Numbered from the stretch's first letter, positions 7,596 through 15,842 are shown. The stretch: 21,710 nt of DNA from an uncultured Georgenia sp. (GCF_937958535.1 NZ_CALGNQ010000241.1:1-21710); one strand, 5' to 3'. Numbers and translations: made by a program. The notes: generated from the letters alone by a model not told the origin.

Positions 7596-9299
7596 GTGAA
7601 GAAGATCATCAACAACCCGAACGACTTCGTCGACGAGGTCGTCGACGGACTGCTGCTGGCGCACCCGGACGAGCTGCGCGCGGCCTCCGAGGACCGCCGT
7701 GCCCTCGTCCGCACCGACGCCGGGACCGGCGGCAAGGTCGGCATCGTCACCGGTGGCGGCTCGGGCCACATGCCGCTGTTCCTCGGGTACGTGGGGCGGG
7801 GCCTGTGCTCCGGCGTCGCCGTCGGCAACGTCTTCTCCTCGCCCTCCGCCGAGCAGATCTACGCCGCGACCGCGGCCAGCGACGACGGCGCCGGCGTGCT
7901 GTACCTCTACGGCAACTACGGCGGGGACGTCTACAACTTCGACGTCGCCGCCGACCTCGCCGCCGCCGACGGCATCCGCACGACCACGGTGCTCGGCACC
8001 GACGACATCCTCTCCGCGCCGCCGGAGAAGGCCGAGACCCGCCGCGGCGTCGCCGGCCTCATCCTCGCCTACAAGACCGCAGGCGCGGCGGCCGACCGCG
8101 GTGACGACCTCGACAAGGTCACCGAGATCGCCCAGCGCACCGTCGACCGCACCCGCACCATGGGCGTGGGCCTGGCCCCGACCATCCTCCCGGCCGCGGG
8201 GGAGCCGACCTTCACCCTCGGCGAGGGCGAGATGGAGATCGGTATCGGCATCCACGGCGAGCCCGGCCACCACCGCGGCCCGCTGGAGACGGCGGACCAG
8301 ATCACCGACCGCTTCCTCGCCGAGCTCCTCAAGGAGCTCGACCTCACCGAGGGCAGCAAGGTCGTCGTGCTCGTCAACGGCCTGGGCGCCACCCCGCTCG
8401 AGGAGCTCTACCTCATCTACCGCCGCACCCACCGGGTGCTCGCCGAGCGCGGCGTGACGATCCACCGCAAGTACATCGGCGAGTACGCCACCAGCCTGGA
8501 GATGGCCGGTGCCTCGCTGTCCATCCTCCACCTGGACGACGAGCTCACCGAGCTCATCGACGCCCCGGCCCGCTCGCCCTTCTTCACCCAGGGCGCCGTC
8601 GAGCCGCTCACCGAGATCCCCGCGAAGAAGGCCCCCGTGGTCCGCTCCGCCGCCGCCGAGACCGGCGAGGTGCGCACCCTCGAGGACGCCGGCCGGCTGC
8701 GCGACATCGTCCTGGCCGCCACCGAGCGGCTCCCCGGCCACGCCGAGGAGCTGCGTGAGCTCGACGCCGCCCTCGGCGACGGCGACCTCGGCATCACCGT
8801 CAGCGCCGGCGCCAAGGCGGTGCACCAGGCGGTGTCCGCGCTCCCGGAGAACGCCCACCCCAGCGAGGTGCTCCGGGCCGCGGGAGTCGCCTTCTCCGGC
8901 GCCAACCCCTCGACCTACGCCGCCCTCATCGGCGGCGGCCTCGTCGCCGCCGCGGCCGCGGTGACCGAGGCCGAGCGGTTCACCACCGAGGAGCTCGCCA
9001 CCGCGCTCACTGCGTTCCAGCAGCGGATCATGGAGCGGGGCGGGGCCAGGCTCGGCGACAAGACCGTCGTCGACGTCATCGCCCCCGTCGCCGAGCTCGT
9101 CACCGACCGGCGCGGCGCGGCGGCCGGCGACATCGCCGCACAGGCGGTGCAGACGGCCTCCAGCGCCGTCGAGGAGGGAGCCGCGAAGGTCTCCCAGCGA
9201 GGCCGGGCCAGCTGGGTCGGTGAGCGCAGCGTCGGTCACCGCGACCCGGGCTCGGTCGCCTTCCTCCGCCTCCTGGAGGAGATCGCCAAGGAGTTCTGA
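7596..9299 (+). CDS. Fused DhaK-DhaL dihydroxyacetone / ketotetrose kinase (ATP-dependent)
   Basis: A 567-residue two-domain kinase. Residues about 1-330 are DhaK-like: VGIVTGGGSGHMPLFLGYVG near the start and GIGIHGEPG with His220, the residue that binds the ketone substrate covalently as a hemiaminal. After a linker, residues about 355-567 are DhaL-like: LDAALGDGDLG supplies the Mg-ATP aspartates D390, D395 and D397, then GANPSTYAALIGGGL and RGGARLGDKTVVDVI. Fusion of K and L on one chain indicates an ATP-dependent enzyme, not the PTS-coupled form. The family phosphorylates dihydroxyacetone, but actinobacterial relatives are also D- or L-erythrulose kinases, so a C4 or branched ketose is possible. 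GTG 7596 has GAAGGAG at an 8-nt spacing. Position 4 of the usual GDGDHG/GDGDTG motif is Leu here. It lies 38 nt before the ABC binding protein, consistent with cotranscription. Confidence 0.92.
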   Translation: MKKIINNPNDFVDEVVDGLLLAHPDELRAASEDRRALVRTDAGTGGKVGIVTGGGSGHMPLFLGYVGRGLCSGVAVGNVFSSPSAEQIYAATAASDDGAGVLYLYGNYGGDVYNFDVAADLAAADGIRTTTVLGTDDILSAPPEKAETRRGVAGLILAYKTAGAAADRGDDLDKVTEIAQRTVDRTRTMGVGLAPTILPAAGEPTFTLGEGEMEIGIGIHGEPGHHRGPLETADQITDRFLAELLKELDLTEGSKVVVLVNGLGATPLEELYLIYRRTHRVLAERGVTIHRKYIGEYATSLEMAGASLSILHLDDELTELIDAPARSPFFTQGAVEPLTEIPAKKAPVVRSAAAETGEVRTLEDAGRLRDIVLAATERLPGHAEELRELDAALGDGDLGITVSAGAKAVHQAVSALPENAHPSEVLRAAGVAFSGANPSTYAALIGGGLVAAAAAVTEAERFTTEELATALTAFQQRIMERGGARLGDKTVVDVIAPVAELVTDRRGAAAGDIAAQAVQTASSAVEEGAAKVSQRGRASWVGERSVGHRDPGSVAFLRLLEEIAKEF

Positions 9300-9337
9300 C
9301 CACCGTCCGTCACGACAACCACGACCCAGGAGAAGCC

Positions 9338-10402
9338 ATGACTGTTTCCAGCACCAAGCGGCGCCTGACGGCCCTCGTCGCCACCGCCGCGATCCTGCCG
9401 ATGGCCCTCGCCGCCTGCGGCTCCCTCGAGGAGGACGGCGGCGGCACCGACACCGCCACCGACAGCACCGCGACCGACGGCGGCGGCAGCGGCGAGCACA
9501 CGATCGTCACCGTGCCCAAGCTCACCGGCATCTCGTGGTTCACCCGGCTCGGGGAGGGCACCGAGCGCTACGCCGCCGACACCGGCGTGGACGCCTACAT
9601 GCAGGGCTCGGGCCAGGCCGACGCCAACGCCCAGGTCCGCGTCATCGAGGACCTCCTCGCCTCCGACGTCGACGCCCTGGCCGTCGTGCCCTTCCAGCCC
9701 GACGCCGTCGAGCAGGTGCTCGGCCGGGCGATGGAGCAGGACGTCGTCGTCATCACCCACGAGGCCCCGGAGATCGAGAACGCCGACTGGGACCTCGAGG
9801 CGTTCCGCAACGAGGACTACGGCCGCAACCTCATGGAGCAGCTCGCCACCCGCATGGGCGGTGAGGGCCAGTACGCCATGATGGTCGGCTCGCTCAGCTC
9901 GGCCACCCACATGGCCTGGGTGACCGCCGCCAAGGAGTACCAGGAGGAGAACTACCCCGACATGGAGATGGTCGGGGACTTCATCGAGACCTCCGACGAC
10001 TCCCAGATCGCCTACGAGCGTATGCAGGAGCTCCTCTCCGCCTACCCGGACCTCAAGGGCGTCCAGGGCTCGGCGTCCACCGACGTCGTCGGTGTGGGCC
10101 AGGCCGTGGAGGAGGCCGGGCTGCAGGACGAGATCGCCGTCGTCGGCACCAGCACCCCGAACGACGCCCGCGCGGGACTGGAGTCCGGGGCCATCGACCT
10201 CATCACCTTCTGGGACCCCGCTGACGCCGCCTACGCGATGAACGTGCTCGCCAAGGCGATCCTCGACGGTGAGGAGATCACCGACGGGATGGACCTCGGC
10301 GTTGCCGGCTACGAGAACATCTCGATCGACGGCAAGGTCATCTATGGCGACAAGGCGTGGATCGAGGTCGACCTCGAGAACGTCGACGAGTATGACTTCT
10401 GA
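9338..10402 (+). CDS. CUT2 sugar ABC transporter substrate-binding lipoprotein (LsrB/RhaS-like)
   Basis: A 354-residue periplasmic-binding-fold protein (Peripla_BP_4 type). It has a signal peptide with lipobox LAAC (Cys27), then an acidic Gly/Thr/Asp-rich linker. The mature domain opens with IVTVPKLTGISWFTRLGEGTERYA and has the second-lobe pattern VVGTSTPNDARAGLESGAIDLITFWDPADAAYAMNVLAKAIL. It ends in DEYDF, closely resembling the layout and C-terminus of autoinducer-2 (LsrB) and rhamnose (RhaS) binding proteins. Those families bind AI-2, rhamnose and, in actinobacteria, tetritols and other short polyols. ATG 9338 follows AGGAGAAG. The next gene starts within its last codons. The ligand is not deducible, but the neighbouring DhaK-type kinase favours a ketose or polyol over a signalling role. 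Confidence 0.9.
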   Translation: MTVSSTKRRLTALVATAAILPMALAACGSLEEDGGGTDTATDSTATDGGGSGEHTIVTVPKLTGISWFTRLGEGTERYAADTGVDAYMQGSGQADANAQVRVIEDLLASDVDALAVVPFQPDAVEQVLGRAMEQDVVVITHEAPEIENADWDLEAFRNEDYGRNLMEQLATRMGGEGQYAMMVGSLSSATHMAWVTAAKEYQEENYPDMEMVGDFIETSDDSQIAYERMQELLSAYPDLKGVQGSASTDVVGVGQAVEEAGLQDEIAVVGTSTPNDARAGLESGAIDLITFWDPADAAYAMNVLAKAILDGEEITDGMDLGVAGYENISIDGKVIYGDKAWIEVDLENVDEYDF

Positions 10403-11921
10403 CCGGAGCACCGGGGCGCCGTCTCGCGAGGGCGGCGCCCCGCCCGCCGTCGCCGTGCGCGGTGTGCGCAAGACGTACGGGAAGGTCGTCGCGCTCGACG
10501 ACGTCGACCTCACCATCCGCAAGGGCACCGTCCACGCCCTTGTCGGGGAGAACGGCTCGGGCAAGTCCACCCTGACGAAGGTCATCGCCGGGGTGGAGCA
10601 TCCGGACGCCGGCACGGTGGCGATCGACGGCCGGCGGCTCGACACCAGCGACCCCCGCGTCAGCATCGCCCACGGCGTGCGGGTGATCTACCAGGACCTC
10701 GCGCTGTTCCCCAACATGACCGTCGCGGAGAACCTCGCGTTCTCCGGCGGTGACCCGCAGCTGCGGGTCATCCGCCCCCGGGAGGTCCGCGAGCACGCGA
10801 CCAGGGCGCTGGCCGCGCTCGAGCTCGACATCGACCCGGACGCCCGGCTCGGGGACCTGTCCACCGCCGAGCGCCAGCTCGTCGCGATCGCCCGCACCGT
10901 CTCCTCCGACGGCCGGATCATCCTCATGGACGAGCCGACCGCGGCGCTCACCCAGGACGAGATCGACAACCTGCTCCAGACCGTCCGCTCGCTCAGCGAG
11001 CAGGGACTGACGTTCCTGTTCATCTCCCACAAGCTGCGCGAGGTCGTCGCGATCGCCGACGACGTCACGGTCATCCGGGACGGGCAGATCGTCGCCACCG
11101 GGCCGTCCACGGAGTACGACCAGGCCCGGATCACCGAGCTCATGACCGGCGGGATGGTCGAGAACGTCCGCCGGGCCAAGCCACCGGCGAGCACCGAGGA
11201 GCCCGTCGTCCAGGTGCGCGGCCTCACCCTGCGGTCGAGCTTCCACGACATCGACCTCGACCTGTACGCCGGGCGCGTCGTCGGGCTCGCCGGCCTCGTC
11301 GGCTCCGGCCGGATCGAGATCGGGCTGGCGATCGCCGGGCTCGTCACCCCGGAGAGCGGGGAGATACGCTACCGCGGCAAAGTCGCGACCAACCTGCGGG
11401 ACAACCCACGTCTGCAGTACGTGCCGGACGACCGGCTCACCGAGGGCCTCTTCCTCGACTGGTCGATCGCGGACAACATCGCGGTCAACGACCTGGAGGA
11501 GGTGCTCGGCCGCGGCGGGAGCGTCTCGACGGAGAAGATCGTCGAGCTCGGCACGACGTGGCGCGACTCGCTGCGGATCAAGGCACCCGACGTCCGCAAC
11601 CCCGTCTCCTCCCTGTCCGGAGGCAACCAGCAGCGGGTGCTGCTCGCGCGGGCCCTGGCCCCGCGGCCGGACGTCATCGTGCTGAACAACCCGACGGTGG
11701 GCGTGGACATCGGCTCCCGGGCCGACATCCACGACGTCGTGCGGGACATCGCCGACCAGGGCACCTCGGTGCTCGTCATCTCCGACGAGCCCGCCGAGCT
11801 GCTGAGCGTCTGCGACGACATCGTCTTCATCCACGAGGGACGGGTCGTGGCCCGACGCGACGCGGACGAGCTCGACGAGGAGACCCTGGTCGACATCATC
11901 AGTAGAGGAGGCGAGTCGTGA
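10392..11921 (+). CDS. CUT2 sugar ABC transporter ATPase, two nucleotide-binding domains
   Basis: A 509-residue tandem-domain ATPase of the RbsA/RhaT type. NBD1 has an intact Walker A GENGSGKST (52-60, Lys58), a YQDLALFPNMTVAENLAF Q-loop region, signature LSTAERQLVAIAR, Walker B IILMDEPTAAL and switch His in FISHKL. NBD2 is degenerate. Its P-loop reads GLVGSGRIEIG (Lys replaced by Arg307, next residue Ile), the signature LSGGNQQRVLLARAL is intact, and Walker B is VIVLNNPTVGVD with Asn432-Asn433 where Asp-Glu is usual. The switch position reads VISDEP with no His. A weak second site is common in CUT2 ATPases, but loss of both Walker B acids is a stronger departure. ATG 10392 overlaps the binding-protein gene by 11 nt, and the end overlaps the first permease (GTGA). 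The longer upstream frame is antisense-like and rejected. Confidence 0.94.
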   Translation: MTSDRSTGAPSREGGAPPAVAVRGVRKTYGKVVALDDVDLTIRKGTVHALVGENGSGKSTLTKVIAGVEHPDAGTVAIDGRRLDTSDPRVSIAHGVRVIYQDLALFPNMTVAENLAFSGGDPQLRVIRPREVREHATRALAALELDIDPDARLGDLSTAERQLVAIARTVSSDGRIILMDEPTAALTQDEIDNLLQTVRSLSEQGLTFLFISHKLREVVAIADDVTVIRDGQIVATGPSTEYDQARITELMTGGMVENVRRAKPPASTEEPVVQVRGLTLRSSFHDIDLDLYAGRVVGLAGLVGSGRIEIGLAIAGLVTPESGEIRYRGKVATNLRDNPRLQYVPDDRLTEGLFLDWSIADNIAVNDLEEVLGRGGSVSTEKIVELGTTWRDSLRIKAPDVRNPVSSLSGGNQQRVLLARALAPRPDVIVLNNPTVGVDIGSRADIHDVVRDIADQGTSVLVISDEPAELLSVCDDIVFIHEGRVVARRDADELDEETLVDIISRGGES

Positions 11922-12919
11922 TCCAACGACTCCGAAGTAGCCGCGAGACACTCCTCGCGGCCGTCATCGTCGGGGTGGCGGTGGTCTTCGGGCTCATGGC
12001 GCCGGAGTTCTTCTCCCTCGCGCACCTGTTCGGGATCGCCCGCAGCGCCGTCGTCATCGGTCTCATGGCCCTGGGCCTGCTCGTCGTCCTCATCACGGGC
12101 GGGATCGACATCTCGGTGTCGGCCACCGCCGTCGCGTCGATGTACATCAGCACCGTCGTCCTGCTCGAGATCGGGTACGAGGGCCCGTTCGTCGTCGCGG
12201 CGCTGCTCGCGTGCCTCCTCGGAGGGCTCTTCGGCGTCGTCAACGCCGTGCTCGTCTCCCTGCTCAAGCTGCCCTCCCTCATCGTCACCCTGGGCACGCT
12301 GACGCTCTTCCGGGGCGGGCTGCTCGCCTTCGTCGGCACCGAGCGCATCCGGGTGCTCCCGGCGCAGATGACGGAGTTCTCCCAGACCCAGCTCGTCACC
12401 GTGACATCGGCGGGCCGGCAGGCCTCGCTGCACGTGGCCGTCCTCATCCTCCTCGTGCTCGCCGTGGCCCTGGCGTGGGCGCTGCGCTCCACCGGGTGGG
12501 GCCGCAACCTCTACGCCATCGGCGACAACGAGGAGGCCGCCGTGCGGCTCGGTGTCCCGGCGAGCCGGGTGCGCTTCAGCGCCTTCGTCGTCGCCGGCAT
12601 CCTCGCCGGGCTCGCCGGCATCCTCAGCGCCTCGCTCAACCGCGCCGCCGACCCGTTCACGCTCGTCGGCCTGGAGATGGAGGTGCTGGCCGCCGTCGTC
12701 CTCGGTGGCGCGGCGGTGACCGGTGGCCGGGGCTCGGTGCTCGGCACCATGCTCGGTGTCCTCCTCATCACGATGGTGGGCACCAGCCTCGTCCTCGTGG
12801 GGATCCCGTCCGCCTGGCGGCAGGCCTTCGTCGGCCTGTTCCTGCTCCTGGGTGTCGGGATCCCGGCGATCCGGGCCCGCAGGACGGAACGTGCACGCGG
12901 AGTGGTGGTGTCGGCCTGA
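11918..12919 (+). CDS. CUT2 sugar ABC transporter permease 1
   Basis: A 333-residue integral membrane protein (BPD_transp_2 family) with roughly 8-10 hydrophobic segments. Family markers are LLVVLITGGIDISVSATAVASMY near residue 65 and the cytoplasmic coupling region STGWGRNLYAIGDNEEAAVRLGVPASRVRFSAFVVAGILAGLAGI around residues 190-240, which contacts the ATPase. Near the end is the VLGGAAVTGGRGSVLGTMLG loop. GTG 11918 follows AGAGGAGG inside the end of the ATPase gene and overlaps its stop. With the next gene it forms a heterodimeric channel, as in RhaPQ or LsrCD. Confidence 0.93.
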   Translation: MIQRLRSSRETLLAAVIVGVAVVFGLMAPEFFSLAHLFGIARSAVVIGLMALGLLVVLITGGIDISVSATAVASMYISTVVLLEIGYEGPFVVAALLACLLGGLFGVVNAVLVSLLKLPSLIVTLGTLTLFRGGLLAFVGTERIRVLPAQMTEFSQTQLVTVTSAGRQASLHVAVLILLVLAVALAWALRSTGWGRNLYAIGDNEEAAVRLGVPASRVRFSAFVVAGILAGLAGILSASLNRAADPFTLVGLEMEVLAAVVLGGAAVTGGRGSVLGTMLGVLLITMVGTSLVLVGIPSAWRQAFVGLFLLLGVGIPAIRARRTERARGVVVSA

Positions 12920-13983
12920 TGGACGCACGTCTGGGAAGCAAGCTCCACATCGTCGCCCTCGTCGGGCTCGTCGTCGGGCTGTTCGTCGTCATGAGCATCC
13001 TGGCGCCGAGCACCTACCCCACCGGGCGCAACATCGCCTCGATGGCCAGCCAGATGGCCCCCATCGGGCTCCTCGCCCTGTGCATCGGGATCACCTTCCT
13101 CGTCGGCGGCATCGACCTGTCCATCGTCGCGGTCGCCAACGCGGCGGGCATCTGTGCGGCCGCCGTCATCGGGGCGCTCGAACCGAAGCTCGGCGTCGGC
13201 GGTGCGGCGGTGGTCGGCGTCCTCGCCGGCCTCGCCGTCGGGTTCGTCGCCGGGATCATCAACGGCACGCTCGTGGCCTACCTGCGGGTGCACCCGATCC
13301 CCATCACCCTCGGCACACTGGCCCTCTTCACCGGCGTGTCCACCGGGATCACCGGCGGGAGCACGGTCTACGGCACCGGCAGCCTCAACGTGCTGGGGTC
13401 CGGCACCTTCGCCGGCATCCCGGTGTCGTTCCTGCTCTTCGCGCTCGTCGTCGCCGTCCTCGGCTACATCACGCTGCGGACGCGGTTCGGGTTCCGGCTC
13501 TACTCGATCGGCGCGTCGGAGAAGGTGAGCCGCTTCGCGCGGATCGACGTCGAGCGGGTGCAGATCACCACCTACGTGCTCAGCGGCCTGCTCGCCGCCA
13601 CGGCCGGGCTGGTGATGTTCGCGGGGACCAACGCGGCGAACGTCTCCTTCGGGTCGTCCTACCTCATCCAGGCGATCCTCGTCGCCGTCCTCACCGGGAT
13701 CGACACGAACGGCGGCCGGGGGCGGATCGTCCTCGTGCTGCTCTCGGTGGCGGCCATGCAGCAGGTGCAGACCGGCATCAACATGGCGCTGGGCCGCTGG
13801 AGCGGAGCCAACTTCGCCGCCGAGTTCGGCTGGGGTGTCCTCCTCATCCTCGTGCTGGGTCTCAGCCAGCGGCTCGGGGACGGGACGCGCAGCCGTGGCT
13901 GGCGGTTCTGGCAGCGGGAGGAGCCACCGGCCGGCTCCGAGCCGTCCGGGGCGGAACCGGAGCGGTCCACGACCACCTCGTAG
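12919..13983 (+). CDS. CUT2 sugar ABC transporter permease 2
   Basis: A 354-residue membrane protein paralogous to the preceding permease. It contains LCIGITFLVGGIDLSIVAVANAAGICAAAVIG, the ATPase-coupling segment TRFGFRLYSIGASEKVSRFARIDVERVQITTYVLSGLLAATAGL, and ILVAVLTGIDTNGGRGRIVLVLLSVAAMQQVQTGIN near the end. About 8-10 hydrophobic stretches are visible. The C-terminal 30 or so residues are hydrophilic (RSRGWRFWQREEPPAGSEPSGAE), a cytoplasmic tail. ATG 12919 shares one base with the stop of permease 1 (TGATG), so translation is coupled. It is the last gene of the plus-strand locus; a strong hairpin follows 23 nt after its stop. Confidence 0.93.
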   Translation: MDARLGSKLHIVALVGLVVGLFVVMSILAPSTYPTGRNIASMASQMAPIGLLALCIGITFLVGGIDLSIVAVANAAGICAAAVIGALEPKLGVGGAAVVGVLAGLAVGFVAGIINGTLVAYLRVHPIPITLGTLALFTGVSTGITGGSTVYGTGSLNVLGSGTFAGIPVSFLLFALVVAVLGYITLRTRFGFRLYSIGASEKVSRFARIDVERVQITTYVLSGLLAATAGLVMFAGTNAANVSFGSSYLIQAILVAVLTGIDTNGGRGRIVLVLLSVAAMQQVQTGINMALGRWSGANFAAEFGWGVLLILVLGLSQRLGDGTRSRGWRFWQREEPPAGSEPSGAEPERSTTTS

Positions 13984-14006
13984 TCGGTGACCCTGGTCCA
14001 CGACCG

Positions 14007-14051
14007 ACGCGACGGGCCCACCCGGTGCCTCACCGGATGGGCCCGTCGCGT
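14007..14051. terminator. Strong bidirectional terminator, 21-bp stem
   Basis: The arms 14007-14027 and 14031-14051 pair over 21 bases with one mismatch and a CCT loop. It lies between two convergent genes (permease 2 ending at 13983, FGGY kinase ending at 14099), so it can end both transcripts. There is no T-run, as often seen in actinobacteria. Confidence 0.82.
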
Positions 14052-14098
14052 GCGTGTGGGCGGTCTGGAGGTGTCCGGGCGAGTGTGCCGCCTCCCGG

Positions 14099-15727
14099 TC
14101 AGAGCGCCTCGACGGCGGCGGCCATGACCGCCAGGCCGGACCGGTACCGCTCGAGGAAGGTGCGGTAGCCGGAGACGTCCTCGGGGTCCGGCTGCGCGAT
14201 GTCGATGTCGGCGCTCGCGAACACGTGGTCGGCGAGATAGGTGCGCAGGTCCATCTCCCCGGCCCGGGAGAGGTAGGAGGCGAGGACCGCGATGCCCCAC
14301 GCTCCGCCCTCGGAGGCGGTGCCCGCCACCGCCACCGGGGCGTCCAGCGCGGCGGCCATGAGCCGCTGGGCGACGCCGGGGGTGCGGAACATCCCGCCGT
14401 GGGCGAGCATCCGGTCGACCTGCACCCCCTCGCCGGCGAGGATCTCCATCCCCAGGCTCAGCGTGCCGAAGACGCCGTACACCTGGGCGCGGACGAAGTT
14501 GGCCAGGGTGAACCGGCTGTCGGGGGTGCGGACGAGCAGCGGGCGGCCGTCGGTGAGGCCGGCCACCGGCTCGCCGGCCAGGTGGTTGTACGCGACGAGG
14601 CCACCGGCGTCGGCGTCACCCTCGAGGGCCTCACCGAGGAGGGTGGCGAAGACGTCGTCCGGCTCGAGCGGGTTCCCCGACAGCGCGGCGAACCGGCCGA
14701 AGAGCTCGGCCCAGGCGGCGAACTCCCCGGCACCGTTGTTGCAGTGGACCATCGCCACCGGCTCCCCGCTCGGGGTGGTGACGAGGTCGATCTCGTGGTG
14801 CAGGCTCGCCAGCGGCCGCTCGAGGACGACCATCGCGAAGATGCTCGTCCCGGTGCTGACGTTCCCCGTGCGCGGCGCGACGGAGTTGGTCGCCACCATC
14901 CCGGTACCGGCGTCACCCTCCGGCGGGCACATCGGCACCTCCGGGCGGAGCGTGCCGGAGGGGTCGAGCAGGGCCGCGCCCTCGGCGGTGAGCCGACCGG
15001 CCGGCTCACCGGCACGCAGCACCCGCGGCAGCAGCTCGCGCACCCTGAGGCCGGGGGCGCGGTCGGCGACGAGCGCGTCGAACCGGTCGGCCATCTGGGC
15101 GTCGTAGTCCCCGGTGGCGTCGTCGATCGGGAACATGCCCGAGGCGTCGCCGACACCGAGCACCTGCTGCCCGGTCAGCCGCCAGTGGACGTAGCCGGAC
15201 AGGGTGGTGAGGAAGCGGACGCTGCCCACGTGCGGCTCGGCGTCGAGCACGGCCTGGTACAGGTGGGCCACCGACCAGCGCAGCGGGATGTTGACACCGA
15301 ACAGCTCGGACAGCTCGGCCGCGGCGGGACCGGTGGTCGTGTTGCGCCACGTGCGGAAGGGGACGAGGAGCCCGCCGTCGCCGTCGAAGGCCAGGTAGCC
15401 GTGCATCATCCCCGAGATCCCGATGGCCCCGTAGGTCGAGGGCCGCACACCGTAGCGACGCTCGACGTCCGCGACGAGGTCGGCGTAGGCCGCCTGCAGC
15501 CCGGCCCACACCGACTCCAGCGAGTAGGTCCACATCCGGTCGACGTACTCGTTCTCCCACTCGTGGGAACCGACCGCCAGCACCGTCGCCGGGTCGGGCC
15601 CGACGAGGCAGGCCTTGATCCGGGTGGACCCGAGCTCGATCCCCAGGGAGGTCCGGCCGTCGCGGATCGCCTCCCGCGCGGCGTGGTCGTTCTCGTTCGC
15701 AGGTGCAACCGCGTCGGGGTACGTCAC
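14099..15727 (-). CDS. FGGY-family carbohydrate kinase (xylulokinase/ribulokinase-like)
   Basis: A 542-residue kinase of the FGGY (sugar kinase/actin ATPase) superfamily. N-terminal GIELGSTRIKACLVGPD (29-45) is the phosphate-1 loop, with Glu31 where most members have Asp. ISGMMHGYLAFD and FRTWRNTT follow the family sugar-site layout. GDAGTG with Asp272 is the expected catalytic base. GNVSTGTSIFAMVV forms the phosphate-2 loop, and GGMFRTPGVAQRLMAAALDAPV with TASEGGAWGIAVLASYL makes the adenosine site. I recall close relatives annotated as xylulokinase, some beside araD/araA as non-orthologous L-ribulokinases; that is memory, not shown here. The GTG at 15727 follows GGAGG with a short spacer. 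It is convergent with the ABC operon and could phosphorylate what that importer brings in, though it has its own promoter region. Confidence 0.9.
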   Translation of the reverse strand: MTYPDAVAPANENDHAAREAIRDGRTSLGIELGSTRIKACLVGPDPATVLAVGSHEWENEYVDRMWTYSLESVWAGLQAAYADLVADVERRYGVRPSTYGAIGISGMMHGYLAFDGDGGLLVPFRTWRNTTTGPAAAELSELFGVNIPLRWSVAHLYQAVLDAEPHVGSVRFLTTLSGYVHWRLTGQQVLGVGDASGMFPIDDATGDYDAQMADRFDALVADRAPGLRVRELLPRVLRAGEPAGRLTAEGAALLDPSGTLRPEVPMCPPEGDAGTGMVATNSVAPRTGNVSTGTSIFAMVVLERPLASLHHEIDLVTTPSGEPVAMVHCNNGAGEFAAWAELFGRFAALSGNPLEPDDVFATLLGEALEGDADAGGLVAYNHLAGEPVAGLTDGRPLLVRTPDSRFTLANFVRAQVYGVFGTLSLGMEILAGEGVQVDRMLAHGGMFRTPGVAQRLMAAALDAPVAVAGTASEGGAWGIAVLASYLSRAGEMDLRTYLADHVFASADIDIAQPDPEDVSGYRTFLERYRSGLAVMAAAVEAL

Positions 15728-15750
15728 GAGGCCTCCGGTTCGCTCGAGGG

Positions 15751-15799
15751 GTCGGTCCGCCCCTCATCGTAGGTCGGGCCGGGGCCGCTGCGGACCGAC
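15751..15799 (-). promoter_or_regulatory. Kinase promoter region flanked by 10-bp inverted repeats
   Basis: Perfect 10-bp arms GTCGGTCCGC (15751-15760) and GCGGACCGAC (15790-15799) enclose a minus-strand TACGAT (15766-15771), a good actinobacterial -10, about 40 nt upstream of the kinase start. The arms could be operator half-sites or a leader hairpin stem. No cognate regulator is adjacent. Confidence 0.45.
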
Positions 15800-15842
15800 T
15801 TCCGGCCCACCGTGGAGGGACCCGCGGACAGCCCCCAGCACT

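Noticed and set aside
7596..9299. PTS-dependent dihydroxyacetone kinase
   Set aside because: DhaK and DhaL are fused on one chain and there is no DhaM/EIIA gene nearby, which points to direct use of ATP.
14099..15727. Assigning the FGGY kinase as LsrK to complete an AI-2 uptake system with the LsrB-like binding protein
   Set aside because: The kinase differs clearly from LsrK as remembered and is closer to xylulokinase/ribulokinase types. No lsrF, lsrG or lsrR-like gene is present.
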